Shown in pieces: positions 43,970 through 53,666 of a stretch of 64,000 nt of DNA. The stretch spans positions 1,984,001 to 2,048,000 of the forward strand of contig NZ_CP083646.1 of assembly GCF_020099275.1 (NCBI RefSeq), read 5' to 3'. Below the pieces are notes generated by a model. That model made no database searches. It had not been told where the DNA came from and was given only the letters and a program-made list of their open reading frames with translations. Position numbers and translations under genes: made by a program. Origin of the DNA: Corynebacterium falsenii (GTDB lineage: Bacteria; Actinomycetota; Actinomycetes; Mycobacteriales; Mycobacteriaceae). Each line of letters starts with the position of its first letter. The stretch's first letter is position 1.

Positions 43970-44989
43970 CTAGCTGCTGACTGCAGCAGCGATGCGGTCG
44001 CCAACCTCGGCGGTCTTGATCTGCGAGCCGTCGCGGGAAGCTGCTTCCTCGAGGACGGCCTTCTCGATCTTCTCCGCATTCGCCTCGTCGCCGAGGTGGC
44101 GCAGCATCAGCGCCACCGACAGGATCGCCGCGCACGGATCGGCAATCCCCTGGCCTGCAATGTCCGGTGCTGAGCCGTGGACCGGCTCGAACATCGAGGG
44201 GTAGGTGTGCGTGGGGTCGATGTTGCCGGAGGCGGCCAGGCCGATGCCGCCGGTCACAGCGCCTGCAAGGTCGGTGAGGATGTCGCCGAAGAGGTTGTCA
44301 GTGACAATCACGTCGTAGCGCGAGGGATCCGTGACCATGTAGATCGTGGCTGCGTCGATATGGTTGTAATCCACCTCGACCTCGGGGAACTCGGCGGCGA
44401 CAGTATCGACCGCGCGCTGCCACAGGCCGCCTGCGTTGACCAGCACGTTGGTCTTGTGCACGAGGGTGACCTTCTTGCGGCGGCCCATGGCGCGCTCGAA
44501 GGCGTCTCGGACCACGCGTTCCACGCCGAGCCAGGTGTTCTGGCTGACCTCGCAGGCCACTTCGTTCTCGGTGCCCTCGCGCAGGGTGCCGCCGTTGCCG
44601 GCGTAGAGGCCCTCGGTTCCTTCTCGGACCACCACGAAGTCGATCTCGCCGGGGTTCTTCAGCGGGGAGGATGCGCCGGGGTAGAGCTTGGAGGGGCGCA
44701 GGTTCACGGCGTGTTCCAGCTTGAAGCGCAGGGGCAGCAGCAGGCCACGCTCTAGCACGCCCGCGGGAACCTGGCGCGGGTCGCCGATGGCACCGAGCAG
44801 AATGGCATCGTGCTGCTTCAGTGAATCTAGGTCGTCGTCGGTGAGGACCTCACCGGTGCGCAGGTAGCGGCGGGCGCCGAGGTCGTAGTCGGTGGTTTCG
44901 ACGTCGTCGCGAACGGCGTTGAGCACCTTGAGGGCTTCGGCGGTTACCTCGGTGCCGATACCGTCGCCTGCAATCACCGCGAGTTTCAT
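43970..44989 (-). CDS. leuB: 3-isopropylmalate dehydrogenase
   Basis: 339 residues starting [15 protein letters not shown]. The beta-decarboxylating dehydrogenase family signature is clear: the substrate-binding [18 protein letters not shown] region (about 88-105), [12 protein letters not shown] (about 124-135) and the metal-binding [19 protein letters not shown] (given in part, about 227-245). It oxidises 3-isopropylmalate in leucine synthesis. The adenosine pocket sequence [10 protein letters not shown] follows. A candidate operator lies directly before it. Confidence 0.97.
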   Translation of the reverse strand: MKLAVIAGDGIGTEVTAEALKVLNAVRDDVETTDYDLGARRYLRTGEVLTDDDLDSLKQHDAILLGAIGDPRQVPAGVLERGLLLPLRFKLEHAVNLRPSKLYPGASSPLKNPGEIDFVVVREGTEGLYAGNGGTLREGTENEVACEVSQNTWLGVERVVRDAFERAMGRRKKVTLVHKTNVLVNAGGLWQRAVDTVAAEFPEVEVDYNHIDAATIYMVTDPSRYDVIVTDNLFGDILTDLAGAVTGGIGLAASGNIDPTHTYPSMFEPVHGSAPDIAGQGIADPCAAILSVALMLRHLGDEANAEKIEKAVLEEAASRDGSQIKTAEVGDRIAAAVSS

Positions 44990-45001
44990 TCCATGGACTC
45001 C

Positions 45002-45021
45002 TTTATCTCACCTGTTGGACA
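45002..45021 (-). promoter_or_regulatory. Candidate LtbR-type operator before leuB
   Basis: On the minus strand TGTCCA-AC-AGGTGAGATAAA, 13 bp before the leuB start and just after a TACACT -10 box. The same sequence, differing only in the two central bases, is at 55809-55828 upstream of the ilvB promoter. LtbR (IclR type) is the known corynebacterial regulator of leuB and leuCD. Confidence 0.65.
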
Positions 45022-45126
45022 TTTGCAGTGTATCACGCGGCTCGAGTGCCCGAACGAGCACACGCACCCCCTCCACTACCCTCTCCAGTCACTCCCCTTG
45101 CATGCCGGCAATCTCCCATAGTTCAA

Positions 45127-45145
45127 TAAGGCAACCCGAATCTAA
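45127..45145 (+). promoter_or_regulatory. DtxR-type iron box 1
   Basis: TAAGGCAACCCGAATCTAA matches the 19-bp DtxR palindrome consensus at 13 exact positions (16 allowing A/T and G/C equivalence). It lies 92 bp upstream of efeO. Confidence 0.6.
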
Positions 45146-45146
45146 C

Positions 45147-45165
45147 TAAGCCCACGCTTACCTTA
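45147..45165 (+). promoter_or_regulatory. DtxR-type iron box 2
   Basis: TAAGCCCACGCTTACCTTA, 12 exact matches to the same consensus with a strong right half, one base after box 1. Two adjacent sites suggest cooperative repression by iron-loaded DtxR. Confidence 0.55.
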
Positions 45166-45236
45166 CATATCTGATCCTCATGCACTGATCATAGGTATGC
45201 AGTAAGCGCCACAAAGAGCCTGGAGAATGACGCCCC

Positions 45237-46457
45237 ATGTCCCCTATGTCCCCTATGCCAATGAAAAAGACCGCTGCCGTTGCCATCCCCATCATGGTCT
45301 TGACCGGAATGTTAGCCACCTGTGGCGACGATTCGGGTACGGAGTCGACAGGGTCGACACAATCGGCCAAGGCTGGCGAGGCGATTGCAGTCACCGCGTC
45401 CGATAATGCATGCAATGTTGCCACCACCGAGCTGCCGACCGGCCCGGCAACCTTCAGCGTAAAGAACGAGGGGTCGCAAGCCAACGAGTTTTACGTGCTC
45501 ACAAAGGCCGGGCGCGTGGAAGGCGAGGTTTCCAATATCGAACCCGGTGATACCCGCACCCTCATCGTGGAGCTGCGCGAGCCGGGCGACTACGTGGCCC
45601 AATGTAAGCCCGGAGCGTCCAATACACAGGGCACGAAGAATGCTGAGACGTCAGCACTGGCCACCACACTGAAGGTTTCCGGCGAGGCAGTGAACTCCGC
45701 AAATTCCGATTCCGCGCTCGCGGAGGCTGTGTCATCGTACAAGGATTACATCCGCGCCCAAGTGCAAGATCTCCAGGAACTAGGTGGCGATTTCGTCGCG
45801 GCCGTCAACGCCGGCGATATTGCCAAGGCCAAGCAACTCTTCCCGGTGGCTCGCACGCCCTACGAGCGTATCGAGCCCGTAGCCGAAGCGTTGCCGAACG
45901 ATCTCGACCCACGCCTTGACCTCCGCGAAGCCGACCTGGCCGAGGGCGATGAGTGGAGTGGCTTCCACAAGATCGAAAAGGACCTCTGGAACAACAATGC
46001 GATCACTGCCGAAACGAAGAAGACTGCAGATCAGCTCGGCAAGGACATCAAGGAATTGAACACCGCCGTGAACTCTGACGAATTCACGATCACCCCCGTG
46101 CAAATCGCCACGGGCGCACAGGAACTGCTGGACGAGATCGCGACCTCGAAGATCACCGGCGAAGAGAACGTGTTCGCACACACGGACCTGTGGGATTTCC
46201 AAGCCAACCTGGACGGTTCCCGCGCAGCAATTAACTCCTTGGAGACTCCCCTGGAGCAGCGCGCCCCCGGCAAGCTCAAGGAGATCAACAAGCGCTTCGA
46301 CGCCGTACAGAAGCAGTTGGACAAATACCGCCAGGGCGATGGCTTCATCTCCTACGACAAGGTCGACGCCAAAGGCCGCAAGGATCTATCCAGTGCGCTT
46401 GACCACCTCACCGAAGCAGTAGCCGAAGTGCAGGGTGTTGTTGCTCAGCAGAACTAA
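45237..46457 (+). CDS. efeO: EfeO, periplasm-side iron-uptake component (cupredoxin plus M75)
   Basis: 406 residues. A lipobox-like GMLATC (Cys about 29) follows a short signal. Residues about 45-140 are a cupredoxin-like domain with a Cys (DNACNVAT, QCKPG), and about 155-406 the M75/imelysin domain with the metal motif FHKIEKDLW (His-x-x-Glu). EfeO binds iron for the EfeUOB ferrous uptake system. The start lies in a triple repeat of ATGTCCCCT, so ATG 45237, 45246, 45255 and 45261 are all possible. efeB follows after 27 bp, but no efeU permease gene is present nearby. Confidence 0.92.
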   Translation: MSPMSPMPMKKTAAVAIPIMVLTGMLATCGDDSGTESTGSTQSAKAGEAIAVTASDNACNVATTELPTGPATFSVKNEGSQANEFYVLTKAGRVEGEVSNIEPGDTRTLIVELREPGDYVAQCKPGASNTQGTKNAETSALATTLKVSGEAVNSANSDSALAEAVSSYKDYIRAQVQDLQELGGDFVAAVNAGDIAKAKQLFPVARTPYERIEPVAEALPNDLDPRLDLREADLAEGDEWSGFHKIEKDLWNNNAITAETKKTADQLGKDIKELNTAVNSDEFTITPVQIATGAQELLDEIATSKITGEENVFAHTDLWDFQANLDGSRAAINSLETPLEQRAPGKLKEINKRFDAVQKQLDKYRQGDGFISYDKVDAKGRKDLSSALDHLTEAVAEVQGVVAQQN

Positions 46458-46484
46458 CCCCTGCACTACAGGGAGAGCTTTACG

Positions 46485-47741
46485 ATGACGAACAACACCC
46501 CATCCCGCCGAACGTTTCTCACCGGCCTAGGCCTCGGCGCAGGCGCTGGCGCTCTTGCAGCAGGAACCGGGGTCTGGGCCGCCACGGATCGAGCCGGCGC
46601 AACCCCATCAGACACTGTGCCCTTCTACGGCATGCATCAAGCCGGCATTGATACCTCGCAGCAGGAGCACCTGCACATCATTGCGCTCGACGTAACCACG
46701 AAGGATCGCGCCGCGCTCAAGGCAATGCTTGACCGGTGGACTGACATGTCCGCCCGGATGACACAGGGCCTACCCGCAGCAGGCAATGATGAGTCCCACG
46801 GCGCTTCACGGCCAGAGACCGAGGCAAGTCTGTATACGGTACCCGAGGATTCCGGCGAGGCCACGGACCTGGGTGCCGCCAACTTGACCATCACCATCGG
46901 TTACGGCCCATCGCTGTTTGATAGGAGATTCGGCCTGGATGGGCGTCGACCAAAAAACTTGGACGTGCTGCCCACATTCCCCGGCGACCAACTACAGGAC
47001 CGCCTATGCGATGGCGACATCGTGGTACAAGCGTGCGCCAACGACCCTCAGGTGGCGGTTCATGCCATCCGCAACCTCGTACGCGCAGGCTCCGGTGTGG
47101 TGGATGTGCGCTGGTCGCAGCTGGGATACGGTCGCGCCAGCTCCACATCCACTGAGCAGCAAACACCGCGCAATCTCTTCGGCTTCAAAGACGGCACACG
47201 TAATATCCACGCCGAAGAATCCGGCGAGATGGACTCACACGTGTGGTCCGACGAACCCGGGTGGATGAACGGCGGCAGCTACCTGTGCGCCCGCCGTGTT
47301 CGGATGCTGCTGGAGCTGTGGGACCGGCAATCAATGAAAGACCAGCAGGATACCTTCGGCCGATACAAGGGCAATGGCGCTCCGCTCGGCACCAACGACG
47401 AGTTCGCAGACGTACCGTTCGATCTGGTCATGGGGCGATCCCCTGCCATCCCCACGACCTCCCACACCTTCCTGGCGCACCCGCGCAACAACAACGGTGC
47501 GCGAATGCTGCGCCGGGCCTACAACTTCATCGAGGGATCCGATAACTTCGGGCATCTCTCGGCGGGATTGTTCTTCATCGCTTTCGTTGCTAATCCAGCG
47601 ACCGGGTTCATTCCGGTGCAGATGGCTCTATCCCGCAACGACAAGATGAACGAATACGTGCGCTATGAGTCCTCAGCAGTGTTCGCGTGCCCGGCTGGGC
47701 TGCGGGAAGGACAGAAATGGGGCGACCAGCTGTTTGGCTGA
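46485..47741 (+). CDS. efeB: EfeB, Tat-exported Dyp-type haem peroxidase
   Basis: 418 residues. Tat signal SRRTFLTG then a hydrophobic Ala/Gly run. Dyp-type peroxidase core with the distal GFKDGTRN motif (Asp about residue 236), a later His for the haem iron and the Arg near SFLAHPRNN-like TFLAHPRNNNG. EfeB is the third part of EfeUOB; roles proposed are oxidation of ferrous iron and recovery of iron from haem. AGGGAGAG stands before the ATG. Nothing is missing. Confidence 0.93.
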   Translation: MTNNTPSRRTFLTGLGLGAGAGALAAGTGVWAATDRAGATPSDTVPFYGMHQAGIDTSQQEHLHIIALDVTTKDRAALKAMLDRWTDMSARMTQGLPAAGNDESHGASRPETEASLYTVPEDSGEATDLGAANLTITIGYGPSLFDRRFGLDGRRPKNLDVLPTFPGDQLQDRLCDGDIVVQACANDPQVAVHAIRNLVRAGSGVVDVRWSQLGYGRASSTSTEQQTPRNLFGFKDGTRNIHAEESGEMDSHVWSDEPGWMNGGSYLCARRVRMLLELWDRQSMKDQQDTFGRYKGNGAPLGTNDEFADVPFDLVMGRSPAIPTTSHTFLAHPRNNNGARMLRRAYNFIEGSDNFGHLSAGLFFIAFVANPATGFIPVQMALSRNDKMNEYVRYESSAVFACPAGLREGQKWGDQLFG

Positions 47742-47748
47742 TCGCCCC
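47719..47748 (+). terminator. Hairpin over the efeB stop codon
   Basis: GGGGCGA / TCGCCCC outer stem and CAGC / GCTG inner stem with a one-base mismatch each side. No T-tract follows, so efficiency is doubtful. It sits where efeB ends and serA converges. Confidence 0.4.
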
Positions 47749-47821
47749 TTGGGGGTTGCGCTGTTGAGCTCTTGTTGGTGACTCGCGCTCGCCGGCGCCG
47801 ATCTGGGCGCCGAGCTAGCGG

Positions 47822-49411
47822 TTAGAAGTCCAGCAGGAAGGCGTTCTCGGCGCTGAGCTGCTCCTTGACCTCAGCGAGGAGCTCCTGCGGGATCTCCTTG
47901 TCCACGCGCAGCACCAGCGTGGCGCTTTCCTCGCCGGTGTTCGGGGACAGCGCTGCGGCGTCGATGTTGATGCCGTTACTGCCCAGCGTGGTGCCGACCT
48001 TGCCCAGGGCACTGGGCTGATCCGGGTACACGAGGAACAGGTTGGAGCCCTGCGCGCGCAGGTCCAGGCCACGGTTGTTGATGCGCACGATCTTGTCTAC
48101 GCGCTCCAGGCCGGTCAGCGCACCGGCGACGGTGGCGGTGGCGCCATCGGCGCCCACGACCTGAACCTCCAGCACGGAGCGGTGGCTCACGGACTCGTCG
48201 TAGGTGGTGACCTCCAGGTGCACGCCGCGCTCTTCGGCGATCTGCGGAGCATTGACGAAGGTCACCTGCTCCTCGATCACGCCGCTGAACACGCCGCGCA
48301 GAGCAGCCAGGCCCAGCGCGTCGACGGACTCGCTGGACAGCTCGCCGCGGGCGGTGACGTTCACGGACGTCGGTGCGCTGTTGAGCAGCTCGGCTGCCAC
48401 GCGGCCGAGGTTGGTGGCCAGGTTCAGCCACAGAGCAACTTCCTCAGAGACGCGACCGCCAGAAACGTTCACAGCATCCGGCACGAAGTCGCCAGCCAGG
48501 GCACGCAGCACAGACGCCGCAACGTCCGTACCTGCACGATCCTGCGCCTCCACGGTGGATGCGCCCAGGTGCGGGGTGACCACAACTTCGTCGAGCTCGA
48601 ACAGCGGGGAGTCGGTGCAGGGCTCGGATGCGTACACGTCGAAGCCTGCGCCGCGGATGTGGCCGGACTTGATGGCGTCGGCCAGCGCCTGCTCATCGAC
48701 CAGTCCGCCGCGGGCGGCGTTGATGATGATCTGGCCCTTCTTGGCCTTAGCCAGCAGGTCCGCGTTGAACATACCCGCGGTTTCCTTGGTCTTGGGCAGG
48801 TGGATCGTGACGAAATCGGAACGGCTCATGAGCTCTTCGAGCTCTACCAGTTCGACGCCCAACTGGGCTGCACGTGCCGGGTTGGCATAGGGATCGTAAG
48901 CGATGATGTCGGTCTCGAAGGCCGCCAGGCGCTGGGCAAACAGCTGGCCGATGTGACCGAAGCCGACGATGCCGACGGTCTTGCCGAGGATCTCGACGCC
49001 TTTGAAGGAGGAACGCTTCCACTCACCGTCGCGCAGGGTCTTGTCCGCAGCGGGGATCTGGCGGGCGGTGGACAGCAGCAGGCTGATGGCGTGCTCGCAG
49101 GCGGAGTGGATGTTGGAGGTCGGAGCGTTGGCGACCATCACGCCGCGGGCGGTGGCGGCGTCGATGTCCACGTTGTCCAGGCCCACGCCGGCGCGGCCGA
49201 CGATCTGCAGCTTGGGCGCTGCCTCGAGAACCTCGGCGTCCACCGTGGTGGCGGAGCGAACGAGCAACGCGTCTGCGTCTGCTACTGCCTTGAGCAGTTC
49301 GGGGCGGTTGGGGCCATCGACCCAGCGGACTTCTACGGAATCTCCCAGCGCATCTACGGTGGACTGGGCAAGTTTATCGGCGATGAGGACTACCGGACGG
49401 GTGTTGCTCAC
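47822..49411 (-). CDS. serA: D-3-phosphoglycerate dehydrogenase
   Basis: 529 residues from GTG 49411, which has AGGAG eight bases upstream. Substrate and NAD domains: GRAGVGLDNVDI, the Rossmann GFGHIGQLFA (about 146-155), DVYASEP and the catalytic His in TPHLGAST (about 280). A long intervening domain and a C-terminal ACT domain (about 455-529) follow, the long form of the enzyme that is usually inhibited by serine. First step of serine synthesis. It is convergent with efeB. Confidence 0.97.
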   Translation of the reverse strand: MSNTRPVVLIADKLAQSTVDALGDSVEVRWVDGPNRPELLKAVADADALLVRSATTVDAEVLEAAPKLQIVGRAGVGLDNVDIDAATARGVMVANAPTSNIHSACEHAISLLLSTARQIPAADKTLRDGEWKRSSFKGVEILGKTVGIVGFGHIGQLFAQRLAAFETDIIAYDPYANPARAAQLGVELVELEELMSRSDFVTIHLPKTKETAGMFNADLLAKAKKGQIIINAARGGLVDEQALADAIKSGHIRGAGFDVYASEPCTDSPLFELDEVVVTPHLGASTVEAQDRAGTDVAASVLRALAGDFVPDAVNVSGGRVSEEVALWLNLATNLGRVAAELLNSAPTSVNVTARGELSSESVDALGLAALRGVFSGVIEEQVTFVNAPQIAEERGVHLEVTTYDESVSHRSVLEVQVVGADGATATVAGALTGLERVDKIVRINNRGLDLRAQGSNLFLVYPDQPSALGKVGTTLGSNGINIDAAALSPNTGEESATLVLRVDKEIPQELLAEVKEQLSAENAFLLDF

Positions 49412-49511
49412 GAAAGTTTCTCCTGAAGTGGAAAATGCTGCCCATTCGAGCTGGAACGACCGCGCCAACTCGGATGAGGACCACGCCTTCCCAAGTGTGG
49501 CGTGCGACGCA

Positions 49512-50741
49512 TTACAGCATATCCTTTAACTCCTCATCGCTCAGCATGGCCTCCCCCAATTTGCGCATGATCGCATAACCATCAATGTTGACGCCGATGA
49601 GGACGACCTCCGTTACAGGGGTCCGATCGGTGCCCTTCCAGTACGCCACCGGCTGAATGCGCAGGTCAGGGCCAGCCTGGTGCCAGAGCTGTACCATCTC
49701 GAGTTGATCGGCCACCCAGCAATAGCCCTTGGAGCGAACTAGACCGCTTGTACTACGTAGGACGTTGATTAGCCGCTGCCGATCGAAGGGCCGATCCCCT
49801 CGAAAGACTACGGAACTGATGCCGTATTCCTCCGTCTCGGGAGTGTGCGGATTGGCGAGCTCGTCGAGGTATCCCTCGTAGGTGCGCGCCGTCGCCTCAC
49901 TGTAGAGGTGTGCGCCGAGGATCGCCTCGGTCGCTGGGATGCGCCGCTCGCCTCGATCCTCGCCGACATCCTCGCCGCACCCATCGTCGACGCCACCCCC
50001 AGCCTCCCCAACGACCACCTCGCCATCGACCATCCGTTCCACCCTTGCCCGCGGGTTCATCCGACGCACGAGCTGTTCCACCCGGTGATAGATCGCCTCA
50101 GAGACCAGATCGGATTTAGTGATGTAAATGAGGTCCGCGAACTCCACCTGGTCGACGAGGAGATCTGCAATCATCCGTTCATCATCGGCAGTGGCAGGCA
50201 TGTTGGCGTCGAATAAAGAACGTTTCTGGCTGATATGGGTGAGGAAGCTGGTGGCGTCGACGAGAGTAACCATCGTGTCGATTGGGGCGATATCGGCGAG
50301 GCGGGTGCCGTCCTCCCACGTCCATTCGAAGGTGGCGGCGACGGGCATGGGCTCGGAGATGCCGGTGGATTCGATGAGAATGTGGTCGAAGCGGCCGGAA
50401 CGGGCGAGCGTGCCGACGGACTCGATGAGGTCTTCGCGCAGCGTGCAGCAGATGCAGCCGTTGGTGAGCTCGACGAAGCGGTCCTCGCCGCGGGTGAGGT
50501 GGCCTTCGCCGGCGATGAGTGCGGCGTCGATGTTGACTTCGGAGAAGTCGTTGACGATGACCGCGACGCGCTTGCCATGGCGGTTGGCGAGGACGTCGTT
50601 GAGGAGGGTGGTTTTGCCGGCGCCGAGGAAGCCGGAGAGGACGGTGACGGGGGTTGGCTGGGCTGGGCGGGCTGAGTGGGCTGGTTGGGCTGGGGTTTGC
50701 TGGGCTGGATTTTGCTGGGGCGAGTTCGGCGAATCGTTCAT
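49512..50741 (-). CDS. CobW/YciC-family GTPase, candidate zinc chaperone
   Basis: 409 residues. Walker A GFLGAGKT (37-44), metal motif CICC (96-99) and TKSD define the G3E GTPase family; the CobW C-terminal domain spans about 270-400. An acidic Gly/Asp/Glu insert lies at about 240-265 ([20 protein letters not shown]). The first 30 residues are Pro/Gln/Ala-rich. Members hand zinc or cobalt to target enzymes, and several are induced by zinc shortage; a Zur-like dyad 22 bp upstream agrees. Start ATG 50741. Confidence 0.9.
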   Translation of the reverse strand: MNDSPNSPQQNPAQQTPAQPAHSARPAQPTPVTVLSGFLGAGKTTLLNDVLANRHGKRVAVIVNDFSEVNIDAALIAGEGHLTRGEDRFVELTNGCICCTLREDLIESVGTLARSGRFDHILIESTGISEPMPVAATFEWTWEDGTRLADIAPIDTMVTLVDATSFLTHISQKRSLFDANMPATADDERMIADLLVDQVEFADLIYITKSDLVSEAIYHRVEQLVRRMNPRARVERMVDGEVVVGEAGGGVDDGCGEDVGEDRGERRIPATEAILGAHLYSEATARTYEGYLDELANPHTPETEEYGISSVVFRGDRPFDRQRLINVLRSTSGLVRSKGYCWVADQLEMVQLWHQAGPDLRIQPVAYWKGTDRTPVTEVVLIGVNIDGYAIMRKLGEAMLSDEELKDML

Positions 50742-50762
50742 GTCGATAACCTAACCCATTGT

Positions 50763-50777
50763 TGGAAACGGTTTTCA
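50763..50777. promoter_or_regulatory. Zur-like dyad upstream of the CobW gene
   Basis: TGGAAAC-G-GTTTTCA, symmetric with one mismatched pair. The shape (TGnAAA, odd-length centre, TTTnCA) resembles actinobacterial Zur sites. It lies 22-36 bp before the start codon, over the expected promoter. Confidence 0.5.
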
Positions 50778-50930
50778 CTTGGGGTGCCGTCTGGAGTGCG
50801 GAGCTTGGGCGGCTGTTTGACACGAACTGTTGCGGCTGGCAGTGGCCAGGCTCGACGGCCCAGAGGCTGCTACAGTTGCGATACTCAGGCAACAGAGCGC
50901 CCACAACACACGTCAGAAGCAGCGAGGACT

Positions 50931-51554
50931 ATGACTCCCTCACCAGCCGACACTCCAGCCGACACTCCAGCTCACACACGGAACCACACAACGGCCTCCC
51001 GAGATACCGTCGACCAGTCGGTGAAGCCGGTGTGGATTCTTGTCGCGTTGACGTCCTACACGGCGGTCATGGTGGCGCTGACGACACTCAAGGCGTTCTA
51101 CCGCATCGGCTATTTGTGGAATCCGGCGAATCAGCGACGTCGAGGCCTGTCGCTCATCCCGTTCGATGAGCTGCGGAGTACCCACTCGTGGTTCGGCCCG
51201 GTCTTTGAGTTCGGCGGAAACATCGCATTCTTCGTGCCGTTCGGGATCCTGATTTACGTGCTGCTTTACCGAATGGGCGGGCAGCATCCGATCCGGAACA
51301 CGGTCATCATCGGCGCGTTTGCCAGCATTCTCATGGAGACGGCGCAATATGTGTTCGCTCTGGGCTACACGGATATCGACGACCTCATGATGAACACCCT
51401 CGGTGCTCTTATTGGTGCCGGAGTGGCGAAATTGTGTGGAGTTCGCTTCCACAAGGTGTGGGTGTGGCTCGCGATTGCGCTGGGTGTGATTTTTGCGATC
51501 CTGGTGGGATTGGGCGACCGGCTTGGCGATCCCAACAAGGTGGTGGACGTCTAG
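50931..51554 (+). CDS. VanZ-family membrane protein
   Basis: 207 residues from ATG 50931 (GCGAGG upstream). Four or five membrane spans with the VanZ pattern: LIPFDELRS, EFGGNIAFFVPFGILIYVLL (given in part), ILMETAQYVFALGYTDIDDLMMN and a closing helix. VanZ raises teicoplanin tolerance in enterococci, but most relatives have no known role. A Pro/Thr/Ala-rich repeat (TPADTPAHT) makes up the N-terminal tail. It converges on the ilv operon. Confidence 0.85.
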   Translation: MTPSPADTPADTPAHTRNHTTASRDTVDQSVKPVWILVALTSYTAVMVALTTLKAFYRIGYLWNPANQRRRGLSLIPFDELRSTHSWFGPVFEFGGNIAFFVPFGILIYVLLYRMGGQHPIRNTVIIGAFASILMETAQYVFALGYTDIDDLMMNTLGALIGAGVAKLCGVRFHKVWVWLAIALGVIFAILVGLGDRLGDPNKVVDV

Positions 51555-51568
51555 CCGAGGCTAGAATT

Positions 51569-51640
51569 CCGCAGGGCAGGCTCCGCAGGGCCAGAATCCG
51601 CGGGCCTGAAATCCCGCGGGGCCAGGTCCCGCGGGCCCTC
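51569..51640. repeat. 15-bp imperfect tandem repeat, five copies
   Basis: Units begin at about 51569, 51583, 51598, 51613 and 51628 and follow CCGC(A/G)GGSCNGAAT. The period equals five codons, but no gene covers it; vanZ ends at 51554. Confidence 0.7.
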
Positions 51641-51653
51641 TACCCCCCCATGT

Positions 51654-51715
51654 AGCACATGTGCTGCGAAATGTTGTACCGAAGGGGTACGTTTGGAGCC
51701 CGAAAATGTACATTT
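51654..51715. other. Non-coding region with two perfect palindromes
   Basis: AGCACATGTGCT at 51654-51665 and AAATGTACATTT at 51704-51715 are perfect 12-bp palindromes. A partial dyad GTACC-gaag-GGGTAC lies between them. The surrounding 51555-52021 (about 470 bp) carries no supported gene; its repeats and terminators are listed separately. Confidence 0.5.
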
Positions 51716-51794
51716 CGAGCAATCTTTTCGCTTCACATCTGCTACCGTGTCGATTTCGGGGTCGATTCCAAGCACATGCTAGGTCTAAGACGCC

Positions 51795-51828
51795 AAAACG
51801 CCCCTGGCGCACGAGGCGCCAGGGGCGT
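51795..51828 (-). terminator. Second terminator of the ilvBNC operon
   Basis: Perfect 13-bp stem (51798-51810 with 51816-51828) and a 5-nt loop; on the minus strand it is followed by TTTT. It lies about 190 bp beyond the ilvC stop. Confidence 0.75.
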
Positions 51829-51849
51829 GATGAGGTTGCGACCCGCTCT

Positions 51850-51912
51850 GGCGGTGTCGCTGAGCACTCAAGCGGTGCACTGGGGCGGTGTCGCTGAGCA
51901 CTCAAGCGATGC
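51850..51912. repeat. 29-bp direct repeat, two copies at 34-bp spacing
   Basis: 51850-51878 and 51884-51912 match at 28 of 29 positions; each starts GGCGGTGTCGCTGAGCACTC. They lie between the two ilv terminators. Confidence 0.8.
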
Positions 51913-51983
51913 GCTGAGACAGCACGATTCTGAATAGCCGTTCAAAAGAGCGCGCTTCGAAATGCTGCTACCAAAGGCCGCTT

Positions 51984-52008
51984 CAAAAGGGCGCTTCAAA
52001 AGAGCGCC
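51984..52008 (-). terminator. First terminator of the ilvBNC operon
   Basis: On the minus strand GGCGCT-N7-AGCGCC followed by CTTTTG, starting 14 bp after the ilvC stop. Its arms come from a tandem CGCTTCAAAAGRGCG repeat. Confidence 0.65.
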
Positions 52009-52021
52009 TGGGAAACTCCCC

Positions 52022-53071
<1,050 letters not shown>

Positions 53072-53159
53072 CTACATTTATAGCAGCTCTAGTTTCAAAT
53101 AGTGGGACGCGGGTGCCCACATAGTGACACCCCGCATCAAGCACAGTGCAAAAGTGCAG

Positions 53160-53666
53160 CTAGAAGCGCGTCGGGTACATCGCCTTCGGTCCACGGCTGA
53201 TCGCCGTCAGCGAGGACTCAACGAGCTCACGGATGCCGAAGGGCTCCATCACATCCAGCAACGCCTGCAGCTTCGACGGCGTACCCGTGCACTCGATGAT
53301 GAGAGAATCGGGTCCCACATCCACCACGTGCGCGCGGAAGAGCTTCGCGGACTCCACAACCTGGGTTCGGTTCGAGTTGTCCGCCGAGACCTTCACCAGC
53401 AACAGGCCACGGGACACAATCGCCTCAGGGTCGTGGCGGGAGACCTTGATCAACGGGATCAGCTTGTTGAGCTGCTTAGTGATCTGCTCGATCGTCTTCT
53501 CCTCGGCCTCCACCACGATGGTGATGCGGTTGACGCCCTCCACCTCGGTGCGGCCAGAGCTGATGGAGATGATGTTGAACGCCCGGCGCGTGAACATGCC
53601 GGAAATGCGGGAAATGATGCCGTCCACGTCTTCACACAGCACGGACAGGGTTTGGATCTCGGCCAT
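53160..53666 (-). CDS. ilvN: Acetolactate synthase regulatory subunit
   Basis: 168 residues from ATG 53666. The ACT domain is at residues 4-75 (LSVLCEDVDGIISRISGMF, FNIISISSGRTE) and the second half is the ALS small-subunit C-terminal domain ending PKAMYPTRF. It binds valine and makes the catalytic subunit feedback-sensitive. The start codon overlaps the ilvB stop by one base (TAATG), so the two subunits are made in step. Confidence 0.97.
   Translation of the reverse strand: MAEIQTLSVLCEDVDGIISRISGMFTRRAFNIISISSGRTEVEGVNRITIVVEAEEKTIEQITKQLNKLIPLIKVSRHDPEAIVSRGLLLVKVSADNSNRTQVVESAKLFRAHVVDVGPDSLIIECTGTPSKLQALLDVMEPFGIRELVESSLTAISRGPKAMYPTRF

Noticed and set aside
51659..51937. Open frames in the vanZ-ilvC space
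   Set aside because: They run through terminators and repeats, lack ribosome sites and have no family features.
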